NCBI RefSeq assembly: GCF_022568775.1
Contig: NZ_JAKZHW010000002.1
Span: 66,001 to 130,000 of the forward strand
Reading direction: 5' to 3'
Length of the DNA stretch: 64,000 bases
From: Sphingomonas telluris
Lineage (GTDB): Bacteria > Pseudomonadota > Alphaproteobacteria > Sphingomonadales > Sphingomonadaceae
Numbering within the stretch: the first letter of the stretch is position 1; each line of letters starts with the position of its first letter. This document shows positions 27,323 to 35,790 of the stretch, piece by piece. A program made the translations under genes and the position numbers. The notes beneath the pieces were generated by a model, which saw only the letters and a program-made list of their open reading frames with translations, had not been told where the DNA came from and searched no databases.

Positions 27323-28272
27323 TCACGCTGCACTGGCTCTATGCGCTCGCCGGAGCGATGTTCGCGGCCTTTGCCTTGCTCAGCGTCCGCGACAGGTCGA
27401 ACCCCAAGCGGCTGGGCAATTCGGCGTTCTGGGGATTGATGGCGCTGAGCCTGCTCGGCGGCGATGTCATCGGCGATTTCGGCAACGGCCTGCTGGTGCT
27501 CGGGCTGGCGGCGCTGGGCGGCTTCGGCTTCATCGGCCGAAGCCATCCGGCGACCACCAGCGAAGGAGAGCGCGTGAGCTGGTCGGCGGAGCTGGGCAAC
27601 AAGCTTTTCCTGCCCGCGCTCATCATTCCCGCGACCGCGCTGATCGGTACGCTCGTCTACAACTACACGTCCGTGGGCTCACTCGGCTGGATCGAGGCGA
27701 AGCGCGAGACGTACGTGTTCCTCTGCCTGGGCGCCTTGCTGGCGCTCGCAACGATCTATGCCTGGCTTCGCGCGCCCGTGCTGGCGCCCTTGCAGGAAGG
27801 CCGCCGTCTGATCGACGCGATCGGCTGGGCCGCGGTGCTTCCGCAGATGCTGGCGGCGCTGGGCGTGCTCTTCGCCGCGGCGGGTGTCGGGACGATCATC
27901 GGGGACCTGACACAGTCGGTCATTCCGAAGGGCAGCATCTTCCTGACGGTGCTCGTGTTCGCGTTTGGAATGGTCCTGTTCACGATGATCATGGGGAATG
28001 CCTTCGCTGCTTTCCCGGTGATGGCGGCGGCGATCGGCGTGCCGCTGCTCATTCAGGCGTATGGAGGCGATCCCGCGGTGGTCGGAGCCGTCGGCATGCT
28101 CGCGGGCTTCTGCGGGACGTTGATGACCCCGATGGCGGCCAACTTCAATCTGGTGCCCGCGGCGTTGCTGGAGCTGAAGGATCAGTATGGCGTGATCCGG
28201 GCGCAAATCCCGACCGCGCTGCCGCTGCTCGCAGTAAACATCCTAATCCTGTATTTCGCGGCCTTCCGATGA
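27319..28272 (+). CDS. DUF979 membrane protein, probable transporter subunit
   Basis: A 317-residue protein with roughly nine to ten membrane helices and the GNAFAAFPVMAAAIGVPLL and AGFCGTLMTPMAANFN segments typical of DUF979. I start at ATG 27319, which overlaps the DUF969 stop as ATGA; the longer frame is non-coding upstream. As partner of DUF969 it likely imports the oxoprolinase substrate. No transport data can be derived from the sequence. Confidence 0.87.
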   Translation: MITLHWLYALAGAMFAAFALLSVRDRSNPKRLGNSAFWGLMALSLLGGDVIGDFGNGLLVLGLAALGGFGFIGRSHPATTSEGERVSWSAELGNKLFLPALIIPATALIGTLVYNYTSVGSLGWIEAKRETYVFLCLGALLALATIYAWLRAPVLAPLQEGRRLIDAIGWAAVLPQMLAALGVLFAAAGVGTIIGDLTQSVIPKGSIFLTVLVFAFGMVLFTMIMGNAFAAFPVMAAAIGVPLLIQAYGGDPAVVGAVGMLAGFCGTLMTPMAANFNLVPAALLELKDQYGVIRAQIPTALPLLAVNILILYFAAFR

Positions 28273-29270
28273 GCCGCTTCAGCCTCGACTCGGACACTGC
28301 CGCGCGTTTCGCGAGGATCGCGCTCGGCCACGTGCGGCAGGAATATCCGCACAAGCTCGACCATGTGCTCGGGTCCGACGAGGACGCGCTTCCGCCGCAC
28401 GTGCTGCACCCCATCTTCTACGGCAGCTTCGACTGGCACAGTTGCGTTCACGGCTGGTGGACGCTGCTGACGCTGCGGCGTCTGTTCCCCGATACGGACG
28501 AGGCGCGGGCGATCGAGAAGCTCGCCGACCAGAGCTTCACCGCGGAAAAGGTGGAAGTCGAGCGCGCCTATCTCGACCGGCCGCTGAGCAAGGGGTTCGA
28601 GCGGCCCTATGGCTGGGCGTGGCTGCTGCAGCTCCATCTCGAAGCATCGCGGCACGCCGATGCAAGCTGGGCTGCCGAGCTGGAGCCATTGGCGCGGGCG
28701 TTCGCCAATCGGCTTCGCGAGCATCTGCAGGTCCTGACCTACCCCATCCGCGTCGGCACGCATTTCAATACCGCGTTCGCGTTGGTGCTCTCGCTCGAAT
28801 GGGCGGAGGAGTTCGACGAGCCGCTGGCGGAGGCAATCTGCGAGCGATCGAAGCACTGGTTCGAGAACGATCGCGACTGCCAAGCGTGGGAGCCGGGCGG
28901 CGACGAGTTCCTGTCGCCCGCGCTGATCGAAGCTTTGTGCATGGCGCGCGTGCTGACGGAGCCGGAGTTCCACGGCTGGTTCAGCGGCTTCCTGCCGCGC
29001 GTCGATTGCGGGGAGCCGGCATCGCTGTTCATGCCTGCGACGGTCAGCGACCGCAGCGACGGCAAGATCGCGCATCTCGACGGGCTGAACCTCAGCCGCG
29101 CCTGGTGCTGGATCAGCCTCGCGCCGCTGCTGCCGGAGGACTCACAGCTCGCCTACGACACCGCCGAAGCGCATCTCGCCTCGGCGATGCCGCACGTGGC
29201 GGGGGATTATATGGGCGAGCACTGGCTCGCAACGTTTGCGCTTCTCGCGCTGCTCGCTAGTGACACTTGA
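28269..29270 (+). CDS. DUF2891 family protein
   Basis: A 333-residue soluble protein. The N-terminal region has the DUF2891 signature FYGSFDWHSCVHGWW (about 51-65), and the fold is probably an (alpha/alpha) barrel like that of glycoside hydrolases or epimerases. A further conserved-looking motif is EPGGDEFLSPALIEAL. It overlaps the DUF979 gene by 4 bp, so it is the fourth gene of the operon. Its role with 5-oxoproline is unknown. The final 14 bp overlap the convergent PaaD gene. Confidence 0.87.
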   Translation: MSRFSLDSDTAARFARIALGHVRQEYPHKLDHVLGSDEDALPPHVLHPIFYGSFDWHSCVHGWWTLLTLRRLFPDTDEARAIEKLADQSFTAEKVEVERAYLDRPLSKGFERPYGWAWLLQLHLEASRHADASWAAELEPLARAFANRLREHLQVLTYPIRVGTHFNTAFALVLSLEWAEEFDEPLAEAICERSKHWFENDRDCQAWEPGGDEFLSPALIEALCMARVLTEPEFHGWFSGFLPRVDCGEPASLFMPATVSDRSDGKIAHLDGLNLSRAWCWISLAPLLPEDSQLAYDTAEAHLASAMPHVAGDYMGEHWLATFALLALLASDT

Positions 29271-29718
29271 AGCGGTCGAACGGCTCCAGGCAGGCATTGC
29301 ACCGCCACTGAGCCTTGCACGGCGTCGAGCCGAAGCGGCTGACCTCCACCGTGTCGCTTGAACCGCATTGCGGGCAGACCGCCTGCGCCTCCGGATGTGG
29401 GGGATCGATCCCGTAGGCCCTGAGCTGCCGGCGCCCGCGCTCGCTGATCCATTCGGTCGTCCAGGGCGGGAAGAGCACCCGCTCGATGTGAACGTCGTCG
29501 AGCCCGGCCGCATCCAGCGCCTCGCGCACGAGGTGCTCGATGGCGATCGTCGCGGGACAGCCGGTGTAGGTGGGCGTCAGAAGGACTCGCGGCGGGTTGG
29601 GTGCGAAACCGCGCACGATGCCGAGATCGGTGATCGAGACGACCGGAATCTCCGGATCCATCACATGATCGAGCACGGCCATGATCGCCGCCTCGTCCCG
29701 CACAGCGACGTCGCTCAT
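29257..29718 (-). CDS. paaD: PaaD-like protein (phenylacetyl-CoA epoxidase subunit D family)
   Basis: A 153-residue protein with an N-terminal MIP18/DUF59 domain (DPEIPVVSITDLGIVRGF, then TYTGCPATIAIEHLV) and a C-terminal zinc ribbon (CPQCGSSD ... CKAQWRCNAC). This architecture defines PaaD, the Fe-S/maturation subunit of the phenylacetyl-CoA epoxidase complex. It stands 10 bp downstream of the thiolase gene, but paaABC and paaE are not seen here. Start at ATG 29718, where the conserved SDVAVRDE region begins. It might serve a complex encoded elsewhere. Confidence 0.85.
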   Translation of the reverse strand: MSDVAVRDEAAIMAVLDHVMDPEIPVVSITDLGIVRGFAPNPPRVLLTPTYTGCPATIAIEHLVREALDAAGLDDVHIERVLFPPWTTEWISERGRRQLRAYGIDPPHPEAQAVCPQCGSSDTVEVSRFGSTPCKAQWRCNACLEPFDRFKCH

Positions 29719-29728
29719 GGCGCAGCTA

Positions 29729-30931
29729 TTACACCCGTTCGAGCGCCAGCGCGATGCCTTGGCCGACGCCAATGCACATGGTCGCGAGGGCGAGCTTCCC
29801 GCCGTTGCGCTGAAGCTCTTCGGTCGCGGTGAGCGCGAGGCGGGCCCCGGACATGCCGAGCGGATGGCCGAGGGCGATGGCGCCGCCGTTGGGGTTCACG
29901 CGCGCATCGTCGTCGGCAATGCCGAGCTGGCGCAGGACGGCCAAGCCTTGGGCGGCAAAGGCTTCGTTAAGCTCGATCACGTCGAAGTCGGCGATCTTGA
30001 TGCCAAGGCGCTTGGTCAGCTTCTCGGAGGCTGGTGCTGGGCCGATGCCCATGATGCGGGGCGGGACGCCAGCGACCGCGGCACCGAGGACGCGGGCGCG
30101 GGGGGTAAGGCCGTTGCGCTTGGCCGCTTCTTCGGAGGCGATGATGAGCGCCGCGGCACCGTCGTTGACGCCCGACGCGTTGCCGGCGGTCACGGTGCCG
30201 TCGGGACGGACGATCGGCTTCAGCTTTGCGAGCGCTTCGAGCGTGGTCGCGCGGGGGTGCTCGTCTCGGTCGACGACGACGGGATCGCCTTTGCGCTGCG
30301 GGATTTCGACGCCGACGATTTCGGCAGCGAGGCGGCCGTTGGCCTGGGCCGCGGCGGCCTTTTCCTGGCTGCGGAGCGCGAAGGCGTCCTGGTCCTCGCG
30401 GCTGACCTGGAAGTCCTGCGCGACGTTCTCGCCGGTGCTCGGCATGGTGTCGTCGCCGTACGCGGCCTTCATCTTCGGATTGACGAAGCGCCAGCCAATG
30501 GTCGTGTCGTACATCTCCGCATTGCGGTCGAAGGCGCTGGTCGCCTTGGCCATGACGAATGGGGCGCGGCTCATGCTTTCCGAGCCGCCGGCGATGATCA
30601 GGTCGGACTCTCCGCCGCGGATGGCCCGCGCAGCCATCGCGACCGCGTCGAGGCCCGAGCCGCACAGGCGGTTGAGCGTGACGCCGCCGGAGCTGTCGGG
30701 AAGCCCGGCGAGCAAGCCCGCCATGCGCGCGAGGTTGCGGTTGTCCTCGCCCGCCTGGTTGGCGCAGCCGAGGATCACGTCGTCGAGCTCGCCCCAGTCG
30801 ACGCCCGAGTTGCGGTCGATCAGCGCCTTGATCGGAATCGCGGCGAGGTCATCGGCGCGAACGGACGAGAGAGCGCCCGCATACCGCCCGATCGGCGTGC
30901 GGATGGCATCGCAAATAAAGGCTTCGGTCAT
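29729..30931 (-). CDS. pcaF: acetyl-CoA acyltransferase, 3-oxoadipyl-CoA thiolase type
   Basis: A 400-residue thiolase that splits a 3-oxoacyl-CoA. Active-site residues are visible: the nucleophile in NRLCGSGLDAV (Cys), the ELNEAFAAQGL segment, GGAIALGHPLG (His) and the C-terminal TMCIGVGQG (Cys). The PaaJ/PcaF-like N-terminus (FICDAIRTPIGRYAGALS) and the neighbours (HPD, PaaD) favour the 3-oxoadipyl-CoA type, which converts it to succinyl-CoA and acetyl-CoA. I start at ATG 30931; a TTG nine bases upstream would sit too close to its Shine-Dalgarno. It starts 6 bp after the HPD stop. Confidence 0.85.
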   Translation of the reverse strand: MTEAFICDAIRTPIGRYAGALSSVRADDLAAIPIKALIDRNSGVDWGELDDVILGCANQAGEDNRNLARMAGLLAGLPDSSGGVTLNRLCGSGLDAVAMAARAIRGGESDLIIAGGSESMSRAPFVMAKATSAFDRNAEMYDTTIGWRFVNPKMKAAYGDDTMPSTGENVAQDFQVSREDQDAFALRSQEKAAAAQANGRLAAEIVGVEIPQRKGDPVVVDRDEHPRATTLEALAKLKPIVRPDGTVTAGNASGVNDGAAALIIASEEAAKRNGLTPRARVLGAAVAGVPPRIMGIGPAPASEKLTKRLGIKIADFDVIELNEAFAAQGLAVLRQLGIADDDARVNPNGGAIALGHPLGMSGARLALTATEELQRNGGKLALATMCIGVGQGIALALERV

Positions 30932-30936
30932 CCGGC

Positions 30937-32025
30937 TCAAATCACTCCACGGCGCATCTGGTCGAGCTCGATGCTTTCGAAGAGCGCCTTGAAGTTGCCC
31001 TCGCCGAAGCCCTCGTTGCCCTTGCGCTGGATGATCTCGAAGAAGATCGGCCCGATCACGTTCTGAGTGAAGATCTGCAGAAGCAGGCCCTGTCCTTCGG
31101 TCGGTGCGCCGTCCATCAGAATGCGGCGCTTCTCGAGCTCGGGAATGCTTTCCTCATGGCCTTTGATGCGGTCCGGAAGCATCTCGTAATAGGTGTCGGG
31201 CGTGTCCTGGAAGGGAATGCCGCGGTCGCGGATGACGTCTACGCTCGTGTAGATGTCGGAGGTCCCGAGCGCGATGTGCTGGATGCCCTCGCCCTTATAC
31301 TCGCGCAGGAACTCCTCGATCTGGCTCTTTTCGTCCTGGCTCTCGTTGAGCGGGATGCGGATCTTGCCGCAGGGCGAGGTCATCGCCTTCGAGAAGAGGC
31401 CGGTGACCTTCCCCTCGATGTCGAAGTAGCGGATCTCGCGGAAGTTGAAGAGCTTCTCGTAGAATTCGGCCCACGTCTTCATGTTGCCGCGGTTCACGTT
31501 GTGCGTGAGGTGGTCGATGTAGGTGAGCTTGGAATCCGCCTGCGCCATCCGCTCCCGCCAGTCGGGATGGAAGTCGAAGTCGACGTCGTAGATCGAGCCG
31601 TTGCTGCCGTAGCGATCGACGAAGAACAGGCGCGAGCCGCCGATGCCCTCGATGGCCGGGATGTCGAGCTCGCCGTCGCCGACGTTCACATCGACGTTGG
31701 TCGCACCGAGGCTCAGCGCGCGCTCGTGCGCGGCCTCCGCATCCTTGAACCGGAACGCCATCGCACAGGCGCTCGGCCCGTGGTCGCGGGCATATTGCTC
31801 GGCATAGCTGCCGGGCTCGGCATTGATGATGAAGTTGCAGTCGCCCTGCTTGTGCAGCGTGACGTCCTTGCTCTTGTGCCGGGCGACCTCGGGGAAGCCC
31901 ATCTTCGTGAACAGGTCGCGCAAAAGAGCGATGTCGGGGGCTGTATATTCGACGAACTCGAAGCCGTCTGTGCCCATCGGGTTCTCAAGGCCGAGAGGAC
32001 CCTTCTCGGCGACTTGGGTAGCCAT
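30937..32025 (-). CDS. hppD: 4-hydroxyphenylpyruvate dioxygenase
   Basis: A 362-residue Fe(II) enzyme that converts 4-hydroxyphenylpyruvate to homogentisate in tyrosine catabolism. The 2-His-1-Glu metal site is visible as IDHLTHNVNRG (His), IQHIALGTSDI (His) and FFEIIQRKG (Glu), along with the C-terminal NFKALFESIELDQMRRGVI helix. Start ATG 32025 has GAAGGAG nine bases upstream. It heads an operon with the thiolase and PaaD. A pterin dehydratase (35791) that supports phenylalanine hydroxylation is encoded nearby. Confidence 0.95.
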   Translation of the reverse strand: MATQVAEKGPLGLENPMGTDGFEFVEYTAPDIALLRDLFTKMGFPEVARHKSKDVTLHKQGDCNFIINAEPGSYAEQYARDHGPSACAMAFRFKDAEAAHERALSLGATNVDVNVGDGELDIPAIEGIGGSRLFFVDRYGSNGSIYDVDFDFHPDWRERMAQADSKLTYIDHLTHNVNRGNMKTWAEFYEKLFNFREIRYFDIEGKVTGLFSKAMTSPCGKIRIPLNESQDEKSQIEEFLREYKGEGIQHIALGTSDIYTSVDVIRDRGIPFQDTPDTYYEMLPDRIKGHEESIPELEKRRILMDGAPTEGQGLLLQIFTQNVIGPIFFEIIQRKGNEGFGEGNFKALFESIELDQMRRGVI

Positions 32026-32117
32026 GGATGATCTCCTTCGCGGCCCAACTGCTCTTGCGGCCGTTCCATTGCAAGATTGGCTGCGAGCAGTAGTTTTCAA
32101 CGAAAGGGGACTTGAGA

Positions 32118-32603
32118 ATGCGCACACTGACCATCGGACTGCTCGGCATACTGGCATCGCCGGCCGTTGCGGGCGTTCATCCGCCCGAGGTGGAGCAGCA
32201 GCTGTCGTTCATCGCCGGCGACTGGACCATCAGCGGCTACGAAGGGAAATATCGCGACCATTGCACCTGGTTCGACAGCCGCAGCTTCGTCGTCTGCGAC
32301 ACGGACGACCGGCGCCACGGAACGCACCACAGCATCGCCATCCTCGGCTATTCGGCCGCCGACGGCCGCTACACCTATCAGCAATATGACGATTCCGGAC
32401 GGGGGCGGACGGAGCCCTGCTACGCCAATTCGGAGAAGGGCCTCACCTGCCTTGGGCAGATGCAAACCAAGGACGGTTTCGTGCAGACCCGCAGCTACAT
32501 CTGGCCGACGACAACCGGCGTGGGCATCCGCCAGGAAAAGTCGGTCAACGCCGGTCCATGGACCGACGTCGGGCAGGTCGCGTACATCCCGAACAAGAAG
32601 TGA
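32118..32603 (+). CDS. exported protein of unknown function (161 aa)
   Basis: The protein begins with a signal peptide (about 1-19, ending PAVAG). The mature part, with WTISGYEGKYRDHCTWF and DGRYTYQQYDDSG, is a beta-rich domain with three cysteines. It looks like a lipocalin-like or DUF1579-type domain found in periplasmic proteins, but the match is loose. An AAAGGGGA site precedes the ATG; a TTG two codons earlier is less likely. Confidence 0.62.
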   Translation: MRTLTIGLLGILASPAVAGVHPPEVEQQLSFIAGDWTISGYEGKYRDHCTWFDSRSFVVCDTDDRRHGTHHSIAILGYSAADGRYTYQQYDDSGRGRTEPCYANSEKGLTCLGQMQTKDGFVQTRSYIWPTTTGVGIRQEKSVNAGPWTDVGQVAYIPNKK

Positions 32604-32687
32604 TGCCGTTCGTCGAATGAGCCGGACGTTCATCGGCGGCGAACCGACATTGGTCTAATTCCGCTCAGCGCCAAGCAGGCCTCACCT

Positions 32688-32702
32688 ATGCCTTTAAGGC
32701 AT
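32688..32702. promoter_or_regulatory. palindrome covering the start region of the DUF6445 gene
   Basis: ATGCCTTTAAGGCAT is a perfect palindrome overlapping the start codon at 32701 and the only Shine-Dalgarno-like AAGG. It could be an operator or a short hairpin limiting translation. Confidence 0.3.
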
Positions 32703-33309
32703 GGGTACCGCGTTGGTGGTGGTCGACGATTTCCTTGGCAATGCCGAGGCACTCCGAGCCGCTGCGCTCAAGCTCGACTACTCGCTGAAAGGCCCCTATC
32801 CCGGCCGCAATTCGGTCGAGCAGATCCCCATTCCGGGCCTCGACGATGCGGCATCGGCGATCCTGCGCGAGCCGGTTCGGGCGATGCGGCCGCCGGGCTC
32901 GCACGGCCATTGCCGGCTAGCGCTGGCGTCCGATTCCGAGCCGGGGAAGATCCACATCGATCCCAGCCACTGGTCGGGCATCCTCTATCTCAGCCTGGAC
33001 GAGGATAGCCGCGCCGGGACGGAATTCTACCGTCACCGCCGGACCGGCATGGAGAGCGTGCCGAAGACTCTCGAGGCGCTTCAGGCGGTCGGCTTCCATT
33101 CGTACGGGCATCTGCAGCGCGAAGTCGTGGACAAGGACGCGCTCGACCCGTCCGAGTGGGAGCGGACGACATCCATATCGATGAAGTTCAACCGGCTCGT
33201 CCTGCTTCAGCCGCAATATTGGCACACGTCCGGACCGGGCTTCGGCGACAGCGTCGAGAACGGACGCCTGATCTACGTGATGTTCTTCCGCCGCGCCGAC
33301 GAGGTCTAG
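32701..33309 (+). CDS. DUF6445 family protein, 2OG-Fe(II)-oxygenase-like
   Basis: A 202-residue protein with a double-stranded beta-helix oxygenase look: the HIDPSHWSGILYLS strand carries a possible HxD metal pair (His85, Asp87), and YWHTSGPGFGDS near the C-terminus could supply the distal histidine. Similar proteins annotated DUF6445 occur in sphingomonads, sometimes near TonB or halogenase-type loci. No substrate known. The start is not certain, since AAGG lies only one base before the ATG; a downstream GTG is possible. It overlaps the convergent sensor kinase gene by 4 bp. Confidence 0.72.
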   Translation: MGTALVVVDDFLGNAEALRAAALKLDYSLKGPYPGRNSVEQIPIPGLDDAASAILREPVRAMRPPGSHGHCRLALASDSEPGKIHIDPSHWSGILYLSLDEDSRAGTEFYRHRRTGMESVPKTLEALQAVGFHSYGHLQREVVDKDALDPSEWERTTSISMKFNRLVLLQPQYWHTSGPGFGDSVENGRLIYVMFFRRADEV

Positions 33310-34697
33310 CGCGGCGGAATCGCCCCCGGCGGTTCGACGTTTTCGCCCCGTCCACGGATCGGAAGTTGAAGCAAAGCAATCAGTCCGGGCGCGTTGTCAG
33401 CAAGCACCAGCTCGCCCTGATGGAGATGGGCGATCGCCTGAACCAGCGAGAGGCCGAGGCCTGCGCCTTCGGCGGTGCGGCTCGGGTCGAGCCGGCCGAA
33501 GCGCCGGCGCGCCTCGCTGCGCAGCTCCTCCGGAATGCCGGGACCGCGGTCGGCAACTCCAAGGCTGAGGGTGGAGTCCTCGTCTCGCACGACCACCGCG
33601 ATGGCCTCGCCGGACGAAGCATATTTGATGGCGTTCTCGATAAGGTTGCTGAGCGCCTGGGCGAGCAGCTGGCGATGCCCGAAGATCGGCAGGATCATCT
33701 TGGCGCGGTCGAGCGTGACCACGGCGCCGCCCTCCTCGGCGAGCGGCTCGTACATCTCGACCAGCTCCTCGGCGAGCTGCGCCGGATCGAACCAGGAGAA
33801 CTGGTTCTGGCTGGTGAAGGCCTCGGAACGCGCGATCTCCAGCGCCGTGGACAGAATGCGCATCAGCGAGTCCGACTGTCGAATGACCGCGCCGAGCATT
33901 TGGTCGCGCTCCTCGCCGGTCTTTGCCGACAAGGCCGCGTCGGCAGCCGCACGGAGCCGGCCGACTGGCGAGCGAAGGTCGTGCGCCAGACTGTCGGTCA
34001 GCATCCGCAGCTCGCTCATCAGCGTCGAGATGCGGTCGAGCATGTGGTTGATCTGGCGCCCGAGCTCTTCGAACGAGTCCTTCGCGCCCGTCTCAGGCAC
34101 GCGGCGGGACATGTCTCCGCCGCTGATGCGGTCGGCGACACGAGCGATCTCGCGCACTCGGCGGTCGACATATTGGCCGAGCAACAGCCCGCACAGCAGG
34201 CCAAGGACGACGGAAACGACGAGCGCTACCCACAAGGAACGTTCCAGCGTGTCGCGCAGGCTGACTCCCTCGGGCACGGTGCGTCCGTTCAGGAGCCATG
34301 CTCCGGCCGACAGGCGGCGCAGGCTGACGGTGGCTTCCAGTGGGGTCTGCTCGTCGCTGATCTTCAGCAAGGCGGTGCGGACGCTTGCCGATAGCGGGGC
34401 TTTCGGCTGCAGCATCGCATCCACGTTGCCGAAGACCGGCCGTCCACTGCGGTCCAGGACTGCGACCGCGAGCTGCGGATCGCCGACCTCCACGGAATTG
34501 GAGATTTCCTGCTTTAGCCCCGCGAGACCGTGCGCCTCGTACACGTCGGCCATCGACGCGGATTCTTCGGCCACCTGCCGCCGCAAAGTGCCGACGATCT
34601 CATCGCGCGTCTGCAGGTGGATGAAGCCGATGATCGCCAGGTTCGACGCAAGGGCGAGCAAGCCCGCCAGGAGGGCGATCCGAAGCGTCGTCGACAT
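33306..34697 (-). CDS. sensor histidine kinase with HAMP domain
   Basis: A 463-residue inner-membrane kinase: TM1 (about 7-27), a periplasmic sensor region (28-155), TM2 (about 158-178), a HAMP domain, then the HisKA motif LAHDLRSPVGRLR with the phosphoacceptor His. The HATPase domain shows LIENAIKYA (N box), VADRGPGIP (G1) and GAGLGLSLV (G2). It follows its cognate response regulator gene by 17 bp on the same strand. The stimulus is unknown. The KdpD-like region downstream is separate. Confidence 0.92.
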   Translation of the reverse strand: MSTTLRIALLAGLLALASNLAIIGFIHLQTRDEIVGTLRRQVAEESASMADVYEAHGLAGLKQEISNSVEVGDPQLAVAVLDRSGRPVFGNVDAMLQPKAPLSASVRTALLKISDEQTPLEATVSLRRLSAGAWLLNGRTVPEGVSLRDTLERSLWVALVVSVVLGLLCGLLLGQYVDRRVREIARVADRISGGDMSRRVPETGAKDSFEELGRQINHMLDRISTLMSELRMLTDSLAHDLRSPVGRLRAAADAALSAKTGEERDQMLGAVIRQSDSLMRILSTALEIARSEAFTSQNQFSWFDPAQLAEELVEMYEPLAEEGGAVVTLDRAKMILPIFGHRQLLAQALSNLIENAIKYASSGEAIAVVVRDEDSTLSLGVADRGPGIPEELRSEARRRFGRLDPSRTAEGAGLGLSLVQAIAHLHQGELVLADNAPGLIALLQLPIRGRGENVEPPGAIPPR

Positions 34698-34714
34698 TGA
34701 GCGCCAGCCTACGC

Positions 34715-35395
34715 TCAGGCGGCGAGCATGTAACCCGCGCCGCGTACGGTGTGCAGCAGCGGCCGTTCGAACCCGTCCTCGAGCTTGCGCCGGAGGCGGC
34801 TGACGTGGACGTCGATGACATTTGTGCCAGGATCGAAGTGATAGTCCCAGACCTGCTCCAGAAGCATGGTCCGGGTGACGACCCGACCCTCGTTTCGAGC
34901 GAAATATTCGAGGAGGAGATATTCCCTCGGCTTCAGCTCGATCTTCTTGCCCGCGCGCTTCACGGTTCGGGCCATCGGGTCGATCTCGAGGTCGCCGACG
35001 GTGAGCCGCGGATCGGCGGCGACGCGCGCCTCGCGGCGGCGAAGGAGCGCATTGGTTCGCGCCAGCAGCTCGGCGAAGGAAAAGGGCTTTACGAGATAGT
35101 CGTCGGAGCCGGATTCAAGGCCCTCGATGCGATCGCCGACCGAGGCGAGGGCGGACAGGATCAGGACGGGCGTTTCGACCTTGGCGGCACGAAGCGCCTT
35201 CAGGAGGGAGAGGCCGTCGAGGACCGGAACCATCCGGTCGAGAATGATGAGGTCGAAGCTTCCATCCGTCGCGAGGTACAGGCCGTCCTGGCCGTTCCCG
35301 ACCTGCTCGACCGAATGGCCTTCCTGCGTCAGCCCGCGCGACAGGTAGTCCGCGGTTTCGGCGTCGTCTTCGATGATCAGGATCTTGCGGCCCAT
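34715..35395 (-). CDS. OmpR-family response regulator
   Basis: A 226-residue regulator with an N-terminal receiver (phosphoacceptor Asp in IILDRMVPVLDGL, near residue 53) and a C-terminal winged-helix DNA-binding domain (about 130-226, with LKPREYLLLEYFARN and the terminal VRGAGYML motif). Start at ATG 35395, where MGRKILIIEDD begins. First gene of the pair with the kinase at 33306-34697. It probably controls the adjacent small exported-peptide gene, an inference from proximity only. Confidence 0.93.
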   Translation of the reverse strand: MGRKILIIEDDAETADYLSRGLTQEGHSVEQVGNGQDGLYLATDGSFDLIILDRMVPVLDGLSLLKALRAAKVETPVLILSALASVGDRIEGLESGSDDYLVKPFSFAELLARTNALLRRREARVAADPRLTVGDLEIDPMARTVKRAGKKIELKPREYLLLEYFARNEGRVVTRTMLLEQVWDYHFDPGTNVIDVHVSRLRRKLEDGFERPLLHTVRGAGYMLAA

Positions 35396-35450
35396 GGGCA
35401 CTCCCGCGGTTTCATACGACGCAGCCGGCCGCCCCGGCAATATGGGGGGC

Positions 35451-35490
35451 CGCCCGGCGCCTCGAGGAGAAAGGGGGGTAGCGCCGGGCG
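35451..35490. repeat. inverted repeat between peptide gene and response regulator
   Basis: CGCCCGGCGC and GCGCCGGGCG pair perfectly over 10 bp with a 20-nt loop. It lies in the gap between the small exported-peptide gene (ends 35513) and the regulator gene (starts 35395). It may be a terminator for the former or an attenuator of the latter. Confidence 0.5.
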
Positions 35491-35512
35491 GAGAGGAATT
35501 GCGCGGACGGAA

Positions 35513-35671
35513 TTACTTGGCCTTGGACGTGTCTTCTTTGACGTTCTGCTTCTTGGCGTGGGAGTGCTTGGCCTTCGCCGTGGTCGTCGGAGCCTTGGCG
35601 GTGTTGGCCGCGAGGGCCGGGCCGGCCATCAGGCCGAGCGCGACGAAGGAAGCAATGAGCGGTTTATTCAT
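35513..35671 (-). CDS. small exported Lys/Ala/Thr-rich peptide (52 aa)
   Basis: MNKPLIASFVALGLMAGPALA is a clear signal peptide (residues 1-21), followed by a 31-residue basic mature peptide rich in Lys, Ala and Thr with two His (KAKHSHAKKQ). It has no cysteines. It is encoded on the same strand and immediately upstream of the two-component system. It may be a stress or metal-responsive periplasmic peptide, but no family is known to me. Confidence 0.65.
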   Translation of the reverse strand: MNKPLIASFVALGLMAGPALAANTAKAPTTTAKAKHSHAKKQNVKEDTSKAK

Positions 35672-35790
35672 GTGCTACTCTCCTGGTGCCGGCACGTCGC
35701 CGGTGGAAAGCTGACTAAAGCATCGGCTATTTCGCGCGGGTGGCGGGCGCATGAAAACTTGTTCATGCGTTTTGGCGGGAAGGAATGAAG

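Noticed and set aside
29681-31066. 461-residue plus-strand frame opposite the thiolase
   Set aside because: The complementary strand encodes a complete thiolase with active-site Cys and His motifs.
33188-33379. Small minus-strand frame at the DUF6445/sensor kinase junction
   Set aside because: Arg-rich shadow translation with no motif; both neighbouring genes are well supported.
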